DNA from: Aneurinibacillus tyrosinisolvens | GTDB lineage: Bacteria > Bacillota > Bacilli > Aneurinibacillales > Aneurinibacillaceae | Reading direction: 5' to 3' | Length of the DNA: 64,000 nucleotides | NCBI RefSeq assembly: GCF_001015055.1 | Contig: NZ_BBWZ01000023.1 | Coordinates: forward strand, 1 to 64,000 | In this document: positions 17,283 through 25,703 of the stretch, one piece after another | Position numbering within the stretch: the first letter of the stretch is position 1 | How the letters are laid out: each line of letters begins with the position of its first letter | Made by a program: the position numbers and the translations under genes | The notes under the pieces: generated by a model | The model's input: the letters and a program-made list of their open reading frames with translations, nothing else | Told to the model about the DNA's origin: nothing | Database searches by the model: none

Positions 17283-17454
17283 CGATTCCCTCATTTTTAA
17301 TGGTAGAAAGTACATGGCTGTCTAGATTATCGGTATCAATCGTTTGATTAAATTGAAAGGAGATCACTAATTCTTCATCTGTCTCCCTGATTTCTTTCTT
17401 GTACTCACTTAGAGAAGCTTCATTTGTTTGTGTATAGATGTAACTGCTTTTCAT
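17260..17454 (-). CDS. Hypothetical protein, 64 aa
   Basis: Small acidic protein starting MKSSYIYTQ. The ATG is preceded by GGGAGGGACTAAG. No recognised domain. Its 3' end carries the promoter of the next operon. Confidence 0.5.
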   Translation of the reverse strand: MKSSYIYTQTNEASLSEYKKEIRETDEELVISFQFNQTIDTDNLDSHVLSTIKNEGIVESVNKI

Positions 17455-17708
17455 CTTAGTCCCTCCCATAATTTTGAGTTAGTTATACGTGAATGAATTC
17501 AATGATAGTTGGTCAATTTCTATGGAAATGATTTTACAGATATCTACCCTCTTCTATAATTTTACAGAGAAAGAGAGGAAGATTCAAAAAATCAAGGAAG
17601 TAAAATAAGCTTATGTACTATGACCATTTTACTGCGATGCAATTTCATCACAAGCGCAAAATTTGCACCATACTGGTAATAAATACCTAAATTTTTCTTT
17701 TTAAGCAA

Positions 17709-17735
17709 TAAAAAAGACCAGTTTAATAGACTGGC
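17709..17735 (-). terminator. Terminator after the 17951-18634 gene
   Basis: GGCCAGT..ACTGGTC stem on the minus strand followed by six T residues. Confidence 0.75.
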
Positions 17736-17950
17736 CGGTTGCACTACTCGCTCCTAGTCATCCAAGTGCCCAGATACAGATGACTATTCATCGCTTCCTT
17801 CATATGCGACTTTAGAATTACAATCACTCACACTAAACAATTTAAAAACATTATATAGGATAAAATAGACTATATGCAATGGGAAGATGTTTATTGACTG
17901 AATTTTTTTTAAAATATTTTCTGAAATCTTACGATAAATGTTTCGTTGAC

Positions 17951-18634
17951 TTATAGCATTCTTCTTAAAATACCAAAAATGAAGAGAGGACCGGCTAAGC
18001 CTAAAACCCACATCATAGATGTAAACAACATATTTAAAGCATCTGGCACGACAGACATATCCTTTTCGGTATTCTGCTGGACCGGTGAAAGGTTTGAATT
18101 CGTTGCCATTAATTGTTCTACTTGCGGGAGCAATTTCCCACAATCCTGATCCCCTGCTAATAAATCATCCACATCACAATCGCTTCCATCATCATTTACA
18201 TATAAGACACGATTTTCATATGTACCATCCGAGGCATCGGTTAAAATGCTCGTCAATAACGCTGTTGATATGATTTGATTAGTAAGTTGATTTTTTGGTG
18301 CACCAGCTGGTTTTGTTGCATTGGGCTTTTGCTGCTTTCCCTGTTGTGGGGGAGTTTTCCCTTGTGTTATGACTGTAGAAGTGGAGCCCAGTTTAGGACT
18401 TGATACTGATGGTTTTACGGTTGTTCCGGCCGATATTGGTGAAGTAGACCGCGGTGAGGTTGATATAGAAGTACTGATGCGCGGTGCCGGTGAGGGTGTG
18501 CTTATTCGAGGAGTGGAACTAATACTAATACTCGGCCTCGATGACGAAATACTCACGCCTGCTGCTTCTACACTGGTTATCGAACCGCAGAAAAGAGCTC
18601 CAGCTACTATGACCATTGGCAATAACTTTTTCAA
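17951..18634 (-). CDS. Secreted Ser/Thr/Pro-rich membrane-tethered protein
   Basis: About 227 residues. Signal peptide (LLPMVIVAGALFCGSITSVEA), a low-complexity Ser/Thr/Pro/Ile region of about 70 residues (STSPRSTSPISAG), an acidic section with a Cys pair (SDCDVDD..DQDC), and a C-terminal transmembrane helix with an RRML tail, as in wall-spanning stalk proteins. The start is TTG at 18634 with GAGG 7 nt upstream. Function unknown. Confidence 0.6.
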   Translation of the reverse strand: MKKLLPMVIVAGALFCGSITSVEAAGVSISSSRPSISISSTPRISTPSPAPRISTSISTSPRSTSPISAGTTVKPSVSSPKLGSTSTVITQGKTPPQQGKQQKPNATKPAGAPKNQLTNQIISTALLTSILTDASDGTYENRVLYVNDDGSDCDVDDLLAGDQDCGKLLPQVEQLMATNSNLSPVQQNTEKDMSVVPDALNMLFTSMMWVLGLAGPLFIFGILRRML

Positions 18635-18720
18635 AAGGGGTCCTCTCTTTCTGAAATTAGGTAAAAAATAAAGCAAGCAGAAGGAATTTCACCTAATCCA
18701 CTCACTTTTATCCTGGCTTA

Positions 18721-18996
18721 TCATTCCTCTTTTTCTAAAAATGAAATCGAATTCGGATCTGTTTCCGCTGGTAGACCTAAACGTTTTCTTGCTTCTACAA
18801 AAGCGGCACTGTTGACATGTCCTCGAATTGCTTCTTGCAATTCTTCCGCCTCCTTTTGAGCTTGTACTTTCTCTTCCGGAGTTCCATTTCTGAGTTTACC
18901 CAGTACCAGGATTTGTTTTTCCAAAAGAATAGCGATATCCAATTGATTTAAGTCTGTTACAGTAGGTTTTTGATTGTTTTCATCTGCTTGCAGCAT
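18721..18996 (-). CDS. Hypothetical helical protein, 91 aa
   Basis: Soluble, strongly helical with Gln/Glu/Lys-rich heptads. The start MLQADENNQ follows GGGGG with a suitable gap. No motif recognised. Confidence 0.5.
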   Translation of the reverse strand: MLQADENNQKPTVTDLNQLDIAILLEKQILVLGKLRNGTPEEKVQAQKEAEELQEAIRGHVNSAAFVEARKRLGLPAETDPNSISFLEKEE

Positions 18997-19177
18997 CCGT
19001 ATACCCCCTAGAGATTTTAATATTTCAAGCATACAAGGTAATTTTTTAACCTGCAAATTTTACAAGGGTATTTATGCTAATCGATTTCTTATCTATAGGA
19101 AGGATTAAAAAGGTTTATTCGGAATTACAACTCTCAGATACATTGTGTATCCTTATGTTATTTAGAGCATTTCAACA

Positions 19178-20242
19178 TTATTTACCAGAAATGGCTTCAC
19201 CATTAAATATCTTATACCCTTTGAAATAGCTGACATCAAAGACTGGCTCGTCGAAAGAACCAAAGTAAGTATAGATTATAGTTACATCGGTGTCTGGTCC
19301 ATATTGATAATCGTAGTATGCGGGGACTTTTCCACCAAAGTTTCCTCCAAACTTAGCAACAACATCCCCATCTTTTTTCACCAACACACCCCAATTAGGC
19401 GGAAGATTGTTCACGATAGGGAACCTTAGTTTTCCACCAGAAGGATTCAGATTAAGTACCGTATTACCAATAGCTGTACCTAAACGCTTAATCGTGGCTT
19501 GGTCAACCATATTTGATTGAGTAACCGCAACAACTCCGGATACAGTATTCCGCAAAACAGACGAAGATGAAGGAGCAGAAGGTACTTGGCTCATGTCATC
19601 AGAAACTTTCGATGGAGATGCCGGACGAGTAGCCAGTGATGTTAATCCATGCTCAGTCAGTGTTTTCACGAACGAAATAGCTTCCGCACGAGTCAATACA
19701 TCGTTTTCTGCATAACCAGATACGGTCGCTGACGTTTTCCCTGCGGACAATCCTTTTGCTAACAGGTAACGAATCGCAGTGTCTCCGGAATAGTTGTAAC
19801 CGAAGGCTCCGGCCACAATTTCAGCTACGTGTGTACGCGTCATTTTCACAGAATCACGCTGTTGATTGTTTAGAGCCAACAGCGGGTAATTCTTTTGCTT
19901 TGCTATGTTGTAAACCGGGTCTGCCCAATGACTTGTCCCTTTTGAAAGGTTCTTTTCAAACGCATTTACAAGCATAGCTAAGAATTCAGCCTCACTTACG
20001 GTCTTAGCTGGCTTAAAAGTTCTATCTGAATAGCCAGAAACGACACTGTTTTCTACTCCCCACTGAATCGCACGGTACGCCCAAAAGCTTGAAGATATGT
20101 CCATAAATACTTGTCCATTTACTTGTACTACCGTGTCAGTAGATTGTGTAGTCGCTGCCATGACAGGTGAAGTCGTTGATACAGCAAGCGGCATTGCCAA
20201 TGATGCAGCCAGAAAAGCTGTTAAAAGTTTTTTGTTCCTCAT
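19178..20242 (-). CDS. S-layer homology (SLH) domain surface protein
   Basis: 354 residues. Signal peptide ending PVMAAT. SLH repeats lie at about 45-100 (MDISSSFWAYRAIQWGVENSVVSGYSDRTF) and about 125-195 (ENDVLTRAEAISFVKTL). A Ser-rich linker leads to a C-terminal beta domain (about 235-354). SLH repeats bind pyruvylated cell-wall polysaccharide, so the protein is anchored in the envelope. The start at 20242 is favoured by GGGGG 6 nt upstream. Confidence 0.8.
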   Translation of the reverse strand: MRNKKLLTAFLAASLAMPLAVSTTSPVMAATTQSTDTVVQVNGQVFMDISSSFWAYRAIQWGVENSVVSGYSDRTFKPAKTVSEAEFLAMLVNAFEKNLSKGTSHWADPVYNIAKQKNYPLLALNNQQRDSVKMTRTHVAEIVAGAFGYNYSGDTAIRYLLAKGLSAGKTSATVSGYAENDVLTRAEAISFVKTLTEHGLTSLATRPASPSKVSDDMSQVPSAPSSSSVLRNTVSGVVAVTQSNMVDQATIKRLGTAIGNTVLNLNPSGGKLRFPIVNNLPPNWGVLVKKDGDVVAKFGGNFGGKVPAYYDYQYGPDTDVTIIYTYFGSFDEPVFDVSYFKGYKIFNGEAISGK

Positions 20243-20486
20243 GTCATTCCCCCTGAGTTTTTCTGCATCCATCAAATGTACCTAATACAATGTTTTTGTA
20301 GGATAAAAGTTTGATAATATCTATATCGGTAACGGAGTCTACACAATTTAAGAAATGTTCAAATATGGGAAACTTATATGAAAAATTTGAAGGAAAATGG
20401 TAAAATGCAGGTTTGATTTATTCGTTTACATATCCCGAAAATAAAAATCAACAAAGGACTCCAAGCGTTCACCTCTTTTACGCCCA

Positions 20487-20618
20487 TCATGAGCATTTGA
20501 TGTAGATAAGGGAGGAAACAAAGATGACAACCATAAACATAACTCCGAGATAAAGATACCGTAATTCCGGAACGCCCCAAATAATTTGAACTGCTAAAAT
20601 AAAAGAGTCTACCAGCAA
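20487..20618 (-). CDS. Membrane microprotein, 43 aa
   Basis: One hydrophobic helix (YLYLGVMFMVVIFVSSLIYI) preceded by QIIWGVPELR. It resembles its upstream neighbour (EILWAVPVARFSFL), so the two are probably diverged duplicates. The start is TTG after AGGTGAT. Short and unannotated-looking; the paralogy and spacing are the main support. Confidence 0.5.
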   Translation of the reverse strand: MLVDSFILAVQIIWGVPELRYLYLGVMFMVVIFVSSLIYIKCS

Positions 20619-20675
20619 ATCTATCACCTGCCATAAACATTTTTCAAATACGAATGGATTTCCTTATATATACAT

Positions 20676-20810
20676 TTAGCTTGTACCTTTATAGTAGATG
20701 AAAAACAAAATAAAGATCGCTCCGATAGACAAGGCAGTTAGGAAGGAAAACCTTGCTACTGGAACCGCCCAAAGGATTTCAATAGGTACACCAAAAGGTC
20801 TATGCAGCAC
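20676..20810 (-). CDS. Membrane microprotein, 44 aa
   Basis: GTG start 1 nt after the stop of the upstream microprotein gene, with GGAAGGGG upstream. One transmembrane helix (TALSIGAIFILFFIYY) after the EILWAVPVAR motif shared with the downstream paralogue. Confidence 0.55.
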   Translation of the reverse strand: MLHRPFGVPIEILWAVPVARFSFLTALSIGAIFILFFIYYKGTS

Positions 20811-20811
20811 G

Positions 20812-20916
20812 TTATCTCTTCCCCTTCCGCAATAGTATATAAACATCCACAATACCAAATAGAGCAAAGACGAGGACCCAGCCTAGTACCTCTAAATGTT
20901 CAAAATCCATTGGCAT
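20812..20916 (-). CDS. Membrane microprotein, 34 aa
   Basis: MPMDFEHLEV then one helix (GWVLVFALFGIVDVYILL) and a basic tail RKGKR. GGAGGGG lies 6 nt before the ATG, a very good ribosome site. Confidence 0.6.
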   Translation of the reverse strand: MPMDFEHLEVLGWVLVFALFGIVDVYILLRKGKR

Positions 20917-20981
20917 GCAAATCCCCTCCTTTCTTTGATATTCGGTCCAACTGATACGGTAAATCACTGGATAGTTGATGG

Positions 20982-21134
20982 TTAATTCCTGCCCGCCATC
21001 ATTTCACGAAACACCATCACGCTATTGTCCCTCTCAAGGAACTGTCCTGCGAAATACACGCAGGATAAGAGGCCGCAAAGACCGAGAAACATAGCGAACA
21101 TAAAGGCATAAACTCTGATTCGATTCTTCTCCAC
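20982..21134 (-). CDS. Membrane microprotein, 50 aa
   Basis: GTG start immediately after the TAG of the upstream gene, in the same frame. One hydrophobic helix (AFMFAMFLGLCGLLSCVYFAG) and a charged C-terminal part. Read-through of the TAG would fuse it to the upstream protein, but the GGTGG before the GTG makes an independent start more likely. Confidence 0.5.
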   Translation of the reverse strand: MEKNRIRVYAFMFAMFLGLCGLLSCVYFAGQFLERDNSVMVFREMMAGRN

Positions 21135-21344
21135 CTACTCCACCACCTTTACGATGAACAGCATCGAGTACACGACCATATAGCCAAAGGGAATCGATAG
21201 AATCGGAGAAGCAATAAATAGATACCGGGCTACACGGGATATGACTATATTTTGTTCTACTCGCCCTACTCGATAAAGCAGGGCAGCACCCATGCACAGA
21301 ATCGTGGTAAAACCCATGCACAGAATGAAATATGAAGAATTCAC
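21135..21344 (-). CDS. Small two-helix membrane protein, 69 aa
   Basis: GTG start with GGAAAGGTG upstream. Two hydrophobic stretches (FILCMGFTTILCMGAALLY and LFIASPILSIPFGYMVVYSML). It lies 50 nt after the PadR-like regulator and heads a run of five microprotein genes. Confidence 0.6.
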   Translation of the reverse strand: MNSSYFILCMGFTTILCMGAALLYRVGRVEQNIVISRVARYLFIASPILSIPFGYMVVYSMLFIVKVVE

Positions 21345-21392
21345 AACAACACACCTTTCCTATCCCGCTGCCCGATTTACATTGCTCTCTTC

Positions 21393-22184
21393 CTACACAT
21401 TGCGGTCAAACGCACGCAGAACAGACCGAAGAAAAAGAATCACTTCCCCCATTTCATGCTCTACGTCTTGCGCCTTGAGCTCCACTATCTGTAGCCCACG
21501 GTCTGTAATCTCAAAAAAGCGACGGGACCGTTTTTTATCATCATCCCATTTGGAATGGATCCACTCATTTTCTACTTCCAGCCGGTGCATGACATCGTAA
21601 AAATGACCATGTGACGGTTTCCAGCCGTAAGTTTCGCCTATTTCATTCTGAATGTCTTTCGCAATCATCCTTTTAACAGGCTCACTACGGAGACGAGCAT
21701 GATGTTCTTCTCGAAGCCGAGTTAAAGCGAAGTAGGCAATAATATTAAACACATTGGCAATTCGACCAAAGAAGCGGCGATCCGCCGTGGAGATTGGCTT
21801 TATCTCTGGCTTGTTTCCACGCCGGTTAATGTCATATCGTATCACCGATGCCTGGTTAAGCAGCGATGAAAAAGAGGGGTAATACTTGTCATAGGCCACT
21901 TTATACTCCGCTCGCCCTTTTTCGGTAATCTCGTACAGTTTCTTTTGTGCATCCTTGCCGACAAATCTAATGAAGCCCACTTGCTCCATCTCCGCCAGGC
22001 GTTCATAAAAGTGTTTCCTTGAGAACTTCTTGCCCGCAATTTCCCCTTTTAGGGAATCATACAAGGGGAGAGCGGAAGAAGGGCCATAGGACAGCTCTTG
22101 CAGCACGGCATACAAAATCAACTTGCCATAATTCACGCCTAACTTTTGCAACGACAGTACGGGGGATTTTTCATCCGTATCCAA
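21393..22184 (-). CDS. Tandem winged-helix PadR-like regulator
   Basis: About 263 residues with two winged-helix units. The first (about 15-100) includes ELSYGPSSALPLYDSL and ends YEITEKGRAEY. The second (about 165-245) includes GWKPSHGHFYDVMHRLE and ends FFEITDRGLQIVEL. The Gly-rich turn plus ITxxG wing is PadR-like. Two units in one chain would make a single-polypeptide version of the normal dimer. The start is TTG at 22184 with AAAGGAG upstream. Probably controls the microprotein genes and itself; candidate operators are the 25-bp inverted repeats at 22254 and 22619. Confidence 0.65.
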   Translation of the reverse strand: MDTDEKSPVLSLQKLGVNYGKLILYAVLQELSYGPSSALPLYDSLKGEIAGKKFSRKHFYERLAEMEQVGFIRFVGKDAQKKLYEITEKGRAEYKVAYDKYYPSFSSLLNQASVIRYDINRRGNKPEIKPISTADRRFFGRIANVFNIIAYFALTRLREEHHARLRSEPVKRMIAKDIQNEIGETYGWKPSHGHFYDVMHRLEVENEWIHSKWDDDKKRSRRFFEITDRGLQIVELKAQDVEHEMGEVILFLRSVLRAFDRNV

Positions 22185-22253
22185 AATTGAAAAGCTCCTT
22201 TCACATGTCAAATTTTGAACATGCCTATCTTGTTCCCAATTCTAGTATATCCC

Positions 22254-22643
22254 GTACAATCCGTTAGGTGAATATCCAGTTTGGTTATCCGATTTCCTTC
22301 CTGCCTCTTCCCGTACTTCCCTACCTTATCTTTTCTTTTGCTTTCTTTTATCGTGCCCCCTCACCATTTTACCCACACGATATCATATCGTATGCCTTAT
22401 CCGGTTTTCCGGTGGGGTGTTTGCCTGTTTGTCGTGCGCGCCAGGCATCATCCGGCAATGCAACCGACAAAGATAAAACGATAAAGTTCAATTTAAGGGT
22501 AATGAAGGGGGGAAGAACATCAGCCTAAATCAGACAGACGAACGACCAACCCAAAAGGTATATAGGGTGAGCGGATAAATGATCGAGAGAAGTAGAAAGT
22601 TCATCGGATAGCTAATATTGGATATTCACCTAACGGACTGTAC
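22254..22643. repeat. 390-bp non-coding segment bounded by 25-bp inverted repeats
   Basis: Repeats at 22254-22278 and 22619-22643 match at 24 of 25 positions in inverted orientation (core CCGTTAGGTGAATATCC). The interior is pyrimidine-rich on the left and purine-rich on the right. It holds an odd palindrome (ACGATATCATATCGT, near 22378) and a GCCTG/CAGGC stem. No convincing gene lies inside. Confidence 0.7.
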
Positions 22644-22664
22644 AAAGGGGTTGTAGAGCGGGAT

Positions 22665-22817
22665 TTAATCCGCTCTACCCTCGGTATCCTTGTGTTTGTG
22701 TTCCTCTTTCCATCTCGGGTACTCAACTGCCAGGGAAAAGCCCAGGACGAGCAATATGGGAATCGCACAGGCGACAAAAATGATACCACGAGCCAACCAA
22801 TCATACAACCAAATCAT
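22665..22817 (-). CDS. Small membrane protein, 50 aa
   Basis: MIWLYDWLARG then a transmembrane helix (IIFVACAIPILLVLGFSLAV) and a charged tail. Its ATG lies inside the last codons of the upstream gene (17-nt overlap), which indicates coupled translation. Confidence 0.6.
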   Translation of the reverse strand: MIWLYDWLARGIIFVACAIPILLVLGFSLAVEYPRWKEEHKHKDTEGRAD

Positions 22818-23085
22818 CCGGTAATCCTTTCTCTTTAAATGCAGGTCGGGGGATAGACTTCTTTTCCAGCCTTCTAATTTCATCGTATAGCATTTTTTCT
22901 TTTTGTTCCCAACAGCGTAGAAAATCCACATCGGCTGCATCCATATTGACCGATAGGAACTGTTTGATTTTTTGATACTCAGCAAGTTGTCCTTTTAATT
23001 CATCCAAGCGACTATCGACTTTGTTTCCAGTAAAATTGACCATCGTGATATTGCCCTCTACTTCTTTTTCTCGGACCGTTATCAA
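22801..23085 (-). CDS. Coiled-coil hypothetical protein, ~94 aa
   Basis: Heptad-rich (VDSRLDELKGQLAEYQKIKQ, EQKEKMLYDEIRRLEKK). The start is taken at TTG (23085) after AAAGGGG; the ATG of MVNFTGNK further in is an alternative. First gene of a two-gene unit with the small membrane protein. Confidence 0.5.
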   Translation of the reverse strand: MITVREKEVEGNITMVNFTGNKVDSRLDELKGQLAEYQKIKQFLSVNMDAADVDFLRCWEQKEKMLYDEIRRLEKKSIPRPAFKEKGLPDDLVV

Positions 23086-23225
23086 AGTACTTACCCCTTT
23101 CATGCAATTGTATAAGAAGGACAAAATGGCTGTACTTCTTATATCATCAAGAACTTTACCAAATTGTTAATAATTTCACATTTTACTTCCGCTTTTCTCA
23201 TTCATTTCTAACCCAATTTTAATGT

Positions 23226-23882
23226 TTACTTCTGTTTTCCCACTGGTTCCGCAGCGTGTGCAAGATTATGTTCTCCTGCATGTCCATCCGTTTGCCCTGG
23301 CTCACCAGCCTGTTCAAGATGATGGTCGTGTCCATCGTCATCAATCCAATCCTTCTCTTGATCCATTCTCTGTTGCTCCACCGATTTACTTCTTGTCATG
23401 TTGGAAATAATTTGGAACAAATCAAAGGATGCATAGAGCTTTCCATCCACCACGCAAGATTTTTCGGAAATCCGATTGGGTGATCCATTAAGAAGAATCG
23501 TATCGGTTCCTATGATGTGCTTGAAGGTAAGTTGCTTTCCTGCCTTGTTCCTCACAGCTGTCATAGCGTTGGTTTTACTATCCGCCTTAATCTCCGTGAA
23601 TCCTGACATCCTTAAAACCTCGGTAACGCCAACAAACATTTTGTTGTTTACCGTCACATACGATGGATTTTTCTTTGCGGTTTTTTCTCCTGGTGCTGTA
23701 TGGTTGCTCACCGGAACCGCTCCTTCTGGAATAATCACCTTATTTTTATTCTCCGCTTGCGATTTCACCGGTAATTTAATACTAGGAGATGATGATTTTG
23801 AGTCTATGTAAGAAAAGACCGGTATCGTCGCAAAACCTAACAATGCACAAGAAATACTTGCTGTTTTGATCCACTTTTTCAT
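23226..23882 (-). CDS. Copper-amine-oxidase-N-like (stalk domain) exported protein
   Basis: 218 residues. Signal peptide (WIKTASISCALLGFATIPVFS). Residues about 75-165 match a copper amine oxidase N-terminal domain (YVTVNNKMFVGVTEVLRMSGF, AMTAVRN, VVDGKLYASFDLFQII). The tail is His/Asp/Glu-rich (DDDGHDHH, DGHAGEH) and might bind metal. The start follows GGGAGGAG. These domains usually serve as envelope stalks in Bacillales. Confidence 0.7.
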   Translation of the reverse strand: MKKWIKTASISCALLGFATIPVFSYIDSKSSSPSIKLPVKSQAENKNKVIIPEGAVPVSNHTAPGEKTAKKNPSYVTVNNKMFVGVTEVLRMSGFTEIKADSKTNAMTAVRNKAGKQLTFKHIIGTDTILLNGSPNRISEKSCVVDGKLYASFDLFQIISNMTRSKSVEQQRMDQEKDWIDDDGHDHHLEQAGEPGQTDGHAGEHNLAHAAEPVGKQK

Positions 23883-24111
23883 TTTTATTCTCCTCCCCAC
23901 ATCGTTCATCATCCCCTGTTCGTCTGAGCTCAATCGTTACCTTTTATTATACGAACATATGTACCTATATTCAACGCCTGTTTCGTAGAAGAGCTTCTAT
24001 ATTACCAACCAAACTCGCATACGGAAACATAAATGGGTGATGACCCATCCCTTTTGGTACGGACGAAAATTTCTTGACAATTGCCCTCCTGCTCATTGAC
24101 ATTTTTAAACC

Positions 24112-24178
24112 AAAAAAAGGAAGCACACTCCAACGGATAGACTTATAGCGTCATTAGCCGTCGGAGGTGCTTCCTCCT
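24112..24178 (-). promoter_or_regulatory. Leader hairpin (attenuator-like), stalk-protein gene
   Basis: Minus strand: GGAGGAAGCACCTCCGACGG ... CCGTTGGAGTGTGCTTCC then TTTTTTTGG. It lies in the 5' leader of the gene starting at 23882, with a 230-nt untranslated gap after it. Confidence 0.7.
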
Positions 24179-24243
24179 ATTCAAGATATTCATTTATGGC
24201 CAACGTATTTATCATACGTATGCTGGAAACTATTATATTGGAT

Positions 24244-24272
24244 ATATTACCATGTCGATGTACCTATTTCAA
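24244..24272 (-). promoter_or_regulatory. Sigma-A-like promoter, stalk-protein gene
   Basis: TTGAAA, 17 nt, TAATAT on the minus strand, about 65 nt before the leader hairpin at 24112-24178. Confidence 0.55.
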
Positions 24273-24315
24273 CAGTTTTCTACAACAAATGTTGATTTTT
24301 GTGTCCACGTTCCGC

Positions 24316-24672
24316 TTACACCACAATCGGTTCAGCCTTACGTTCTGGACTTACCCTAACCGTATGCGTCTTTAATGCGAACAGAAAGGGATCTGCAAAA
24401 CACTTTTGCTGTTCGGGTGAAAAGTATATACCAAAGAGTCTTTCGAGGTCTTTTATCCCTCCGCATGTTAAATCATCTTGTATCACAAGGATGCTGGAAC
24501 ATGGAAATGGACTCGTCAGTTTTTCCTGAATGGTTTCCATCTTTTTTGGTACCAGGACCACTTCGGAAAGCAATACCAACTCAGCTCGCTTAGAGATTCC
24601 CCGTTCTTCCAATAAAGAAATTACCTGGCTATGTTTTAAGTCCCTGATATGGATGTATAGATGTTGATTCAT
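24316..24672 (-). CDS. Hypothetical protein, 118 aa
   Basis: Soluble protein, YIHIRDLKHSQVISLLEERGISKRAEL..., with no recognised motif. GGAG lies 5 nt before the ATG. Third gene of the SpoIIM-like unit. Confidence 0.55.
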   Translation of the reverse strand: MNQHLYIHIRDLKHSQVISLLEERGISKRAELVLLSEVVLVPKKMETIQEKLTSPFPCSSILVIQDDLTCGGIKDLERLFGIYFSPEQQKCFADPFLFALKTHTVRVSPERKAEPIVV

Positions 24673-24735
24673 TACGGCTCCAATCCTTCTCTACTCTAGA
24701 ATACAGGTTATTTCTCTTTACCCCTTTTCTTTCCC

Positions 24736-24990
24736 TTATAAACTTAGCAGGGCTTTTTTCTCCTTTATGATGTATTTGTTTCTTTTTAGTCGAACTTCGA
24801 AAAGTTCTTTTCCTGTATAAACATGATAAGCTCCATCGGCCTTATGTTCAAATTTCGTACAGGTACCAAATTCAGAAACAAACAATTCTTCCAGCTTCCG
24901 GCATTGCCTCTTATAATATAAGTTTTGTACATAGTGGAGAGCCATAACGACCCCCAAACAAATCAGTAAAAATGTGATAACTTGCGACAT
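24736..24990 (-). CDS. Small single-pass membrane protein, 84 aa
   Basis: N-terminal transmembrane helix (ITFLLICLGVVMALHYV), then a basic cytoplasmic domain (LKRNKYIIKEKKALL). The second of two adjacent ATGs is chosen for its spacing from AGAAGGG. Between the SpoIIM-like gene and 24316-24672. Confidence 0.6.
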   Translation of the reverse strand: MSQVITFLLICLGVVMALHYVQNLYYKRQCRKLEELFVSEFGTCTKFEHKADGAYHVYTGKELFEVRLKRNKYIIKEKKALLSL

Positions 24991-25007
24991 CATTTTCCCT
25001 TCTTTCT

Positions 25008-25619
25008 TTATCTTAATAAGATTGGCGTCACGAGCCCTTCAATCAAAGCAGCAATGGCTAACAACGGCAGAACCACCCGAAAATAAGAACCAATACACAT
25101 GAGCAACAGTTGTCGCTCAGAAAAATCAATCCTTCTTTTCAAAAAGAAGTATTTCGCCATTTGTATACTCACATATGTCCCTACCGTGGCTGCGTAAACC
25201 AAAGCAGTTAATTCGAATATCCCGTGAGGCAAAATTCCCAAAAGGAACATTTGGAACGGATCATGACCCGAAAAGTCTGCAAAGGCTAATATAGCTCCTA
25301 CCGCCATCATCGTCATTGATAAGAGGAGAGGCGGAATGAAAATCACCGGCACTAAACCTGTCCATATGGAATGTAACGCAGCTAAAGCATTATTCTGGAA
25401 CAACTTAAGACTAAGCGTAAGCGATGGATTATCCTGTAACATCCCTTTATTGCTGAGCGAGTTCGTTAGCGTATTCACCATTTTCTTCATTACATCCGGC
25501 GCCATGACAAAGGAATAAAACATGACGATTATCAGACCAATAGATAGGTAAAGAAGAAAGTAGAAAACCGGGCGGTACCTCTCTTGAAACATTTCCCATT
25601 CCCTGTCATATCCGAGCAA
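25008..25619 (-). CDS. SpoIIM/DUF95 family membrane protein
   Basis: About 203 residues with four to five transmembrane helices and the family signature FLLGILPHGIFELTALVYAA. SpoIIM belongs to the DMP complex that remodels peptidoglycan during engulfment; plasmid paralogues of unknown role exist. The start is TTG at 25619 with GAGGTG upstream, because the longer frame would run through the leader hairpin. Confidence 0.8.
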   Translation of the reverse strand: MLGYDREWEMFQERYRPVFYFLLYLSIGLIIVMFYSFVMAPDVMKKMVNTLTNSLSNKGMLQDNPSLTLSLKLFQNNALAALHSIWTGLVPVIFIPPLLLSMTMMAVGAILAFADFSGHDPFQMFLLGILPHGIFELTALVYAATVGTYVSIQMAKYFFLKRRIDFSERQLLLMCIGSYFRVVLPLLAIAALIEGLVTPILLR

Positions 25620-25645
25620 AACAACACCTCTTTCTCTAACATAAA

Positions 25646-25700
25646 GAAAACACCTCAAGTATGCCGAAAGAACTTGACGACATAGTTGAGGTGCTTCCTC
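25646..25700 (-). promoter_or_regulatory. Leader hairpin (attenuator-like), SpoIIM-like operon
   Basis: Minus strand: GGAGGAAGCACCTCAACTATG ... CATACTTGAGGTGTTTTCTTTATG. The stem AAGCACCTCAA/TTGAGGTGTTTT keeps the family core, with a variant right arm. It sits 27 nt before the start codon at 25619. Confidence 0.65.
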
Positions 25701-25703
25701 CAC

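Noticed and set aside
17784..18143. 119-codon minus-strand frame
   Set aside because: Shadow of the secreted Ser/Thr/Pro-rich protein in another frame, ending in its terminator region.
20374..20640. 88-codon minus-strand frame
   Set aside because: Different frame from the better-supported 43-codon microprotein with its paralogue and ribosome site.
24179..24315. Possible gene between the leader hairpin and 24316
   Set aside because: No open frame with a start site; this stretch carries the stalk-protein promoter.
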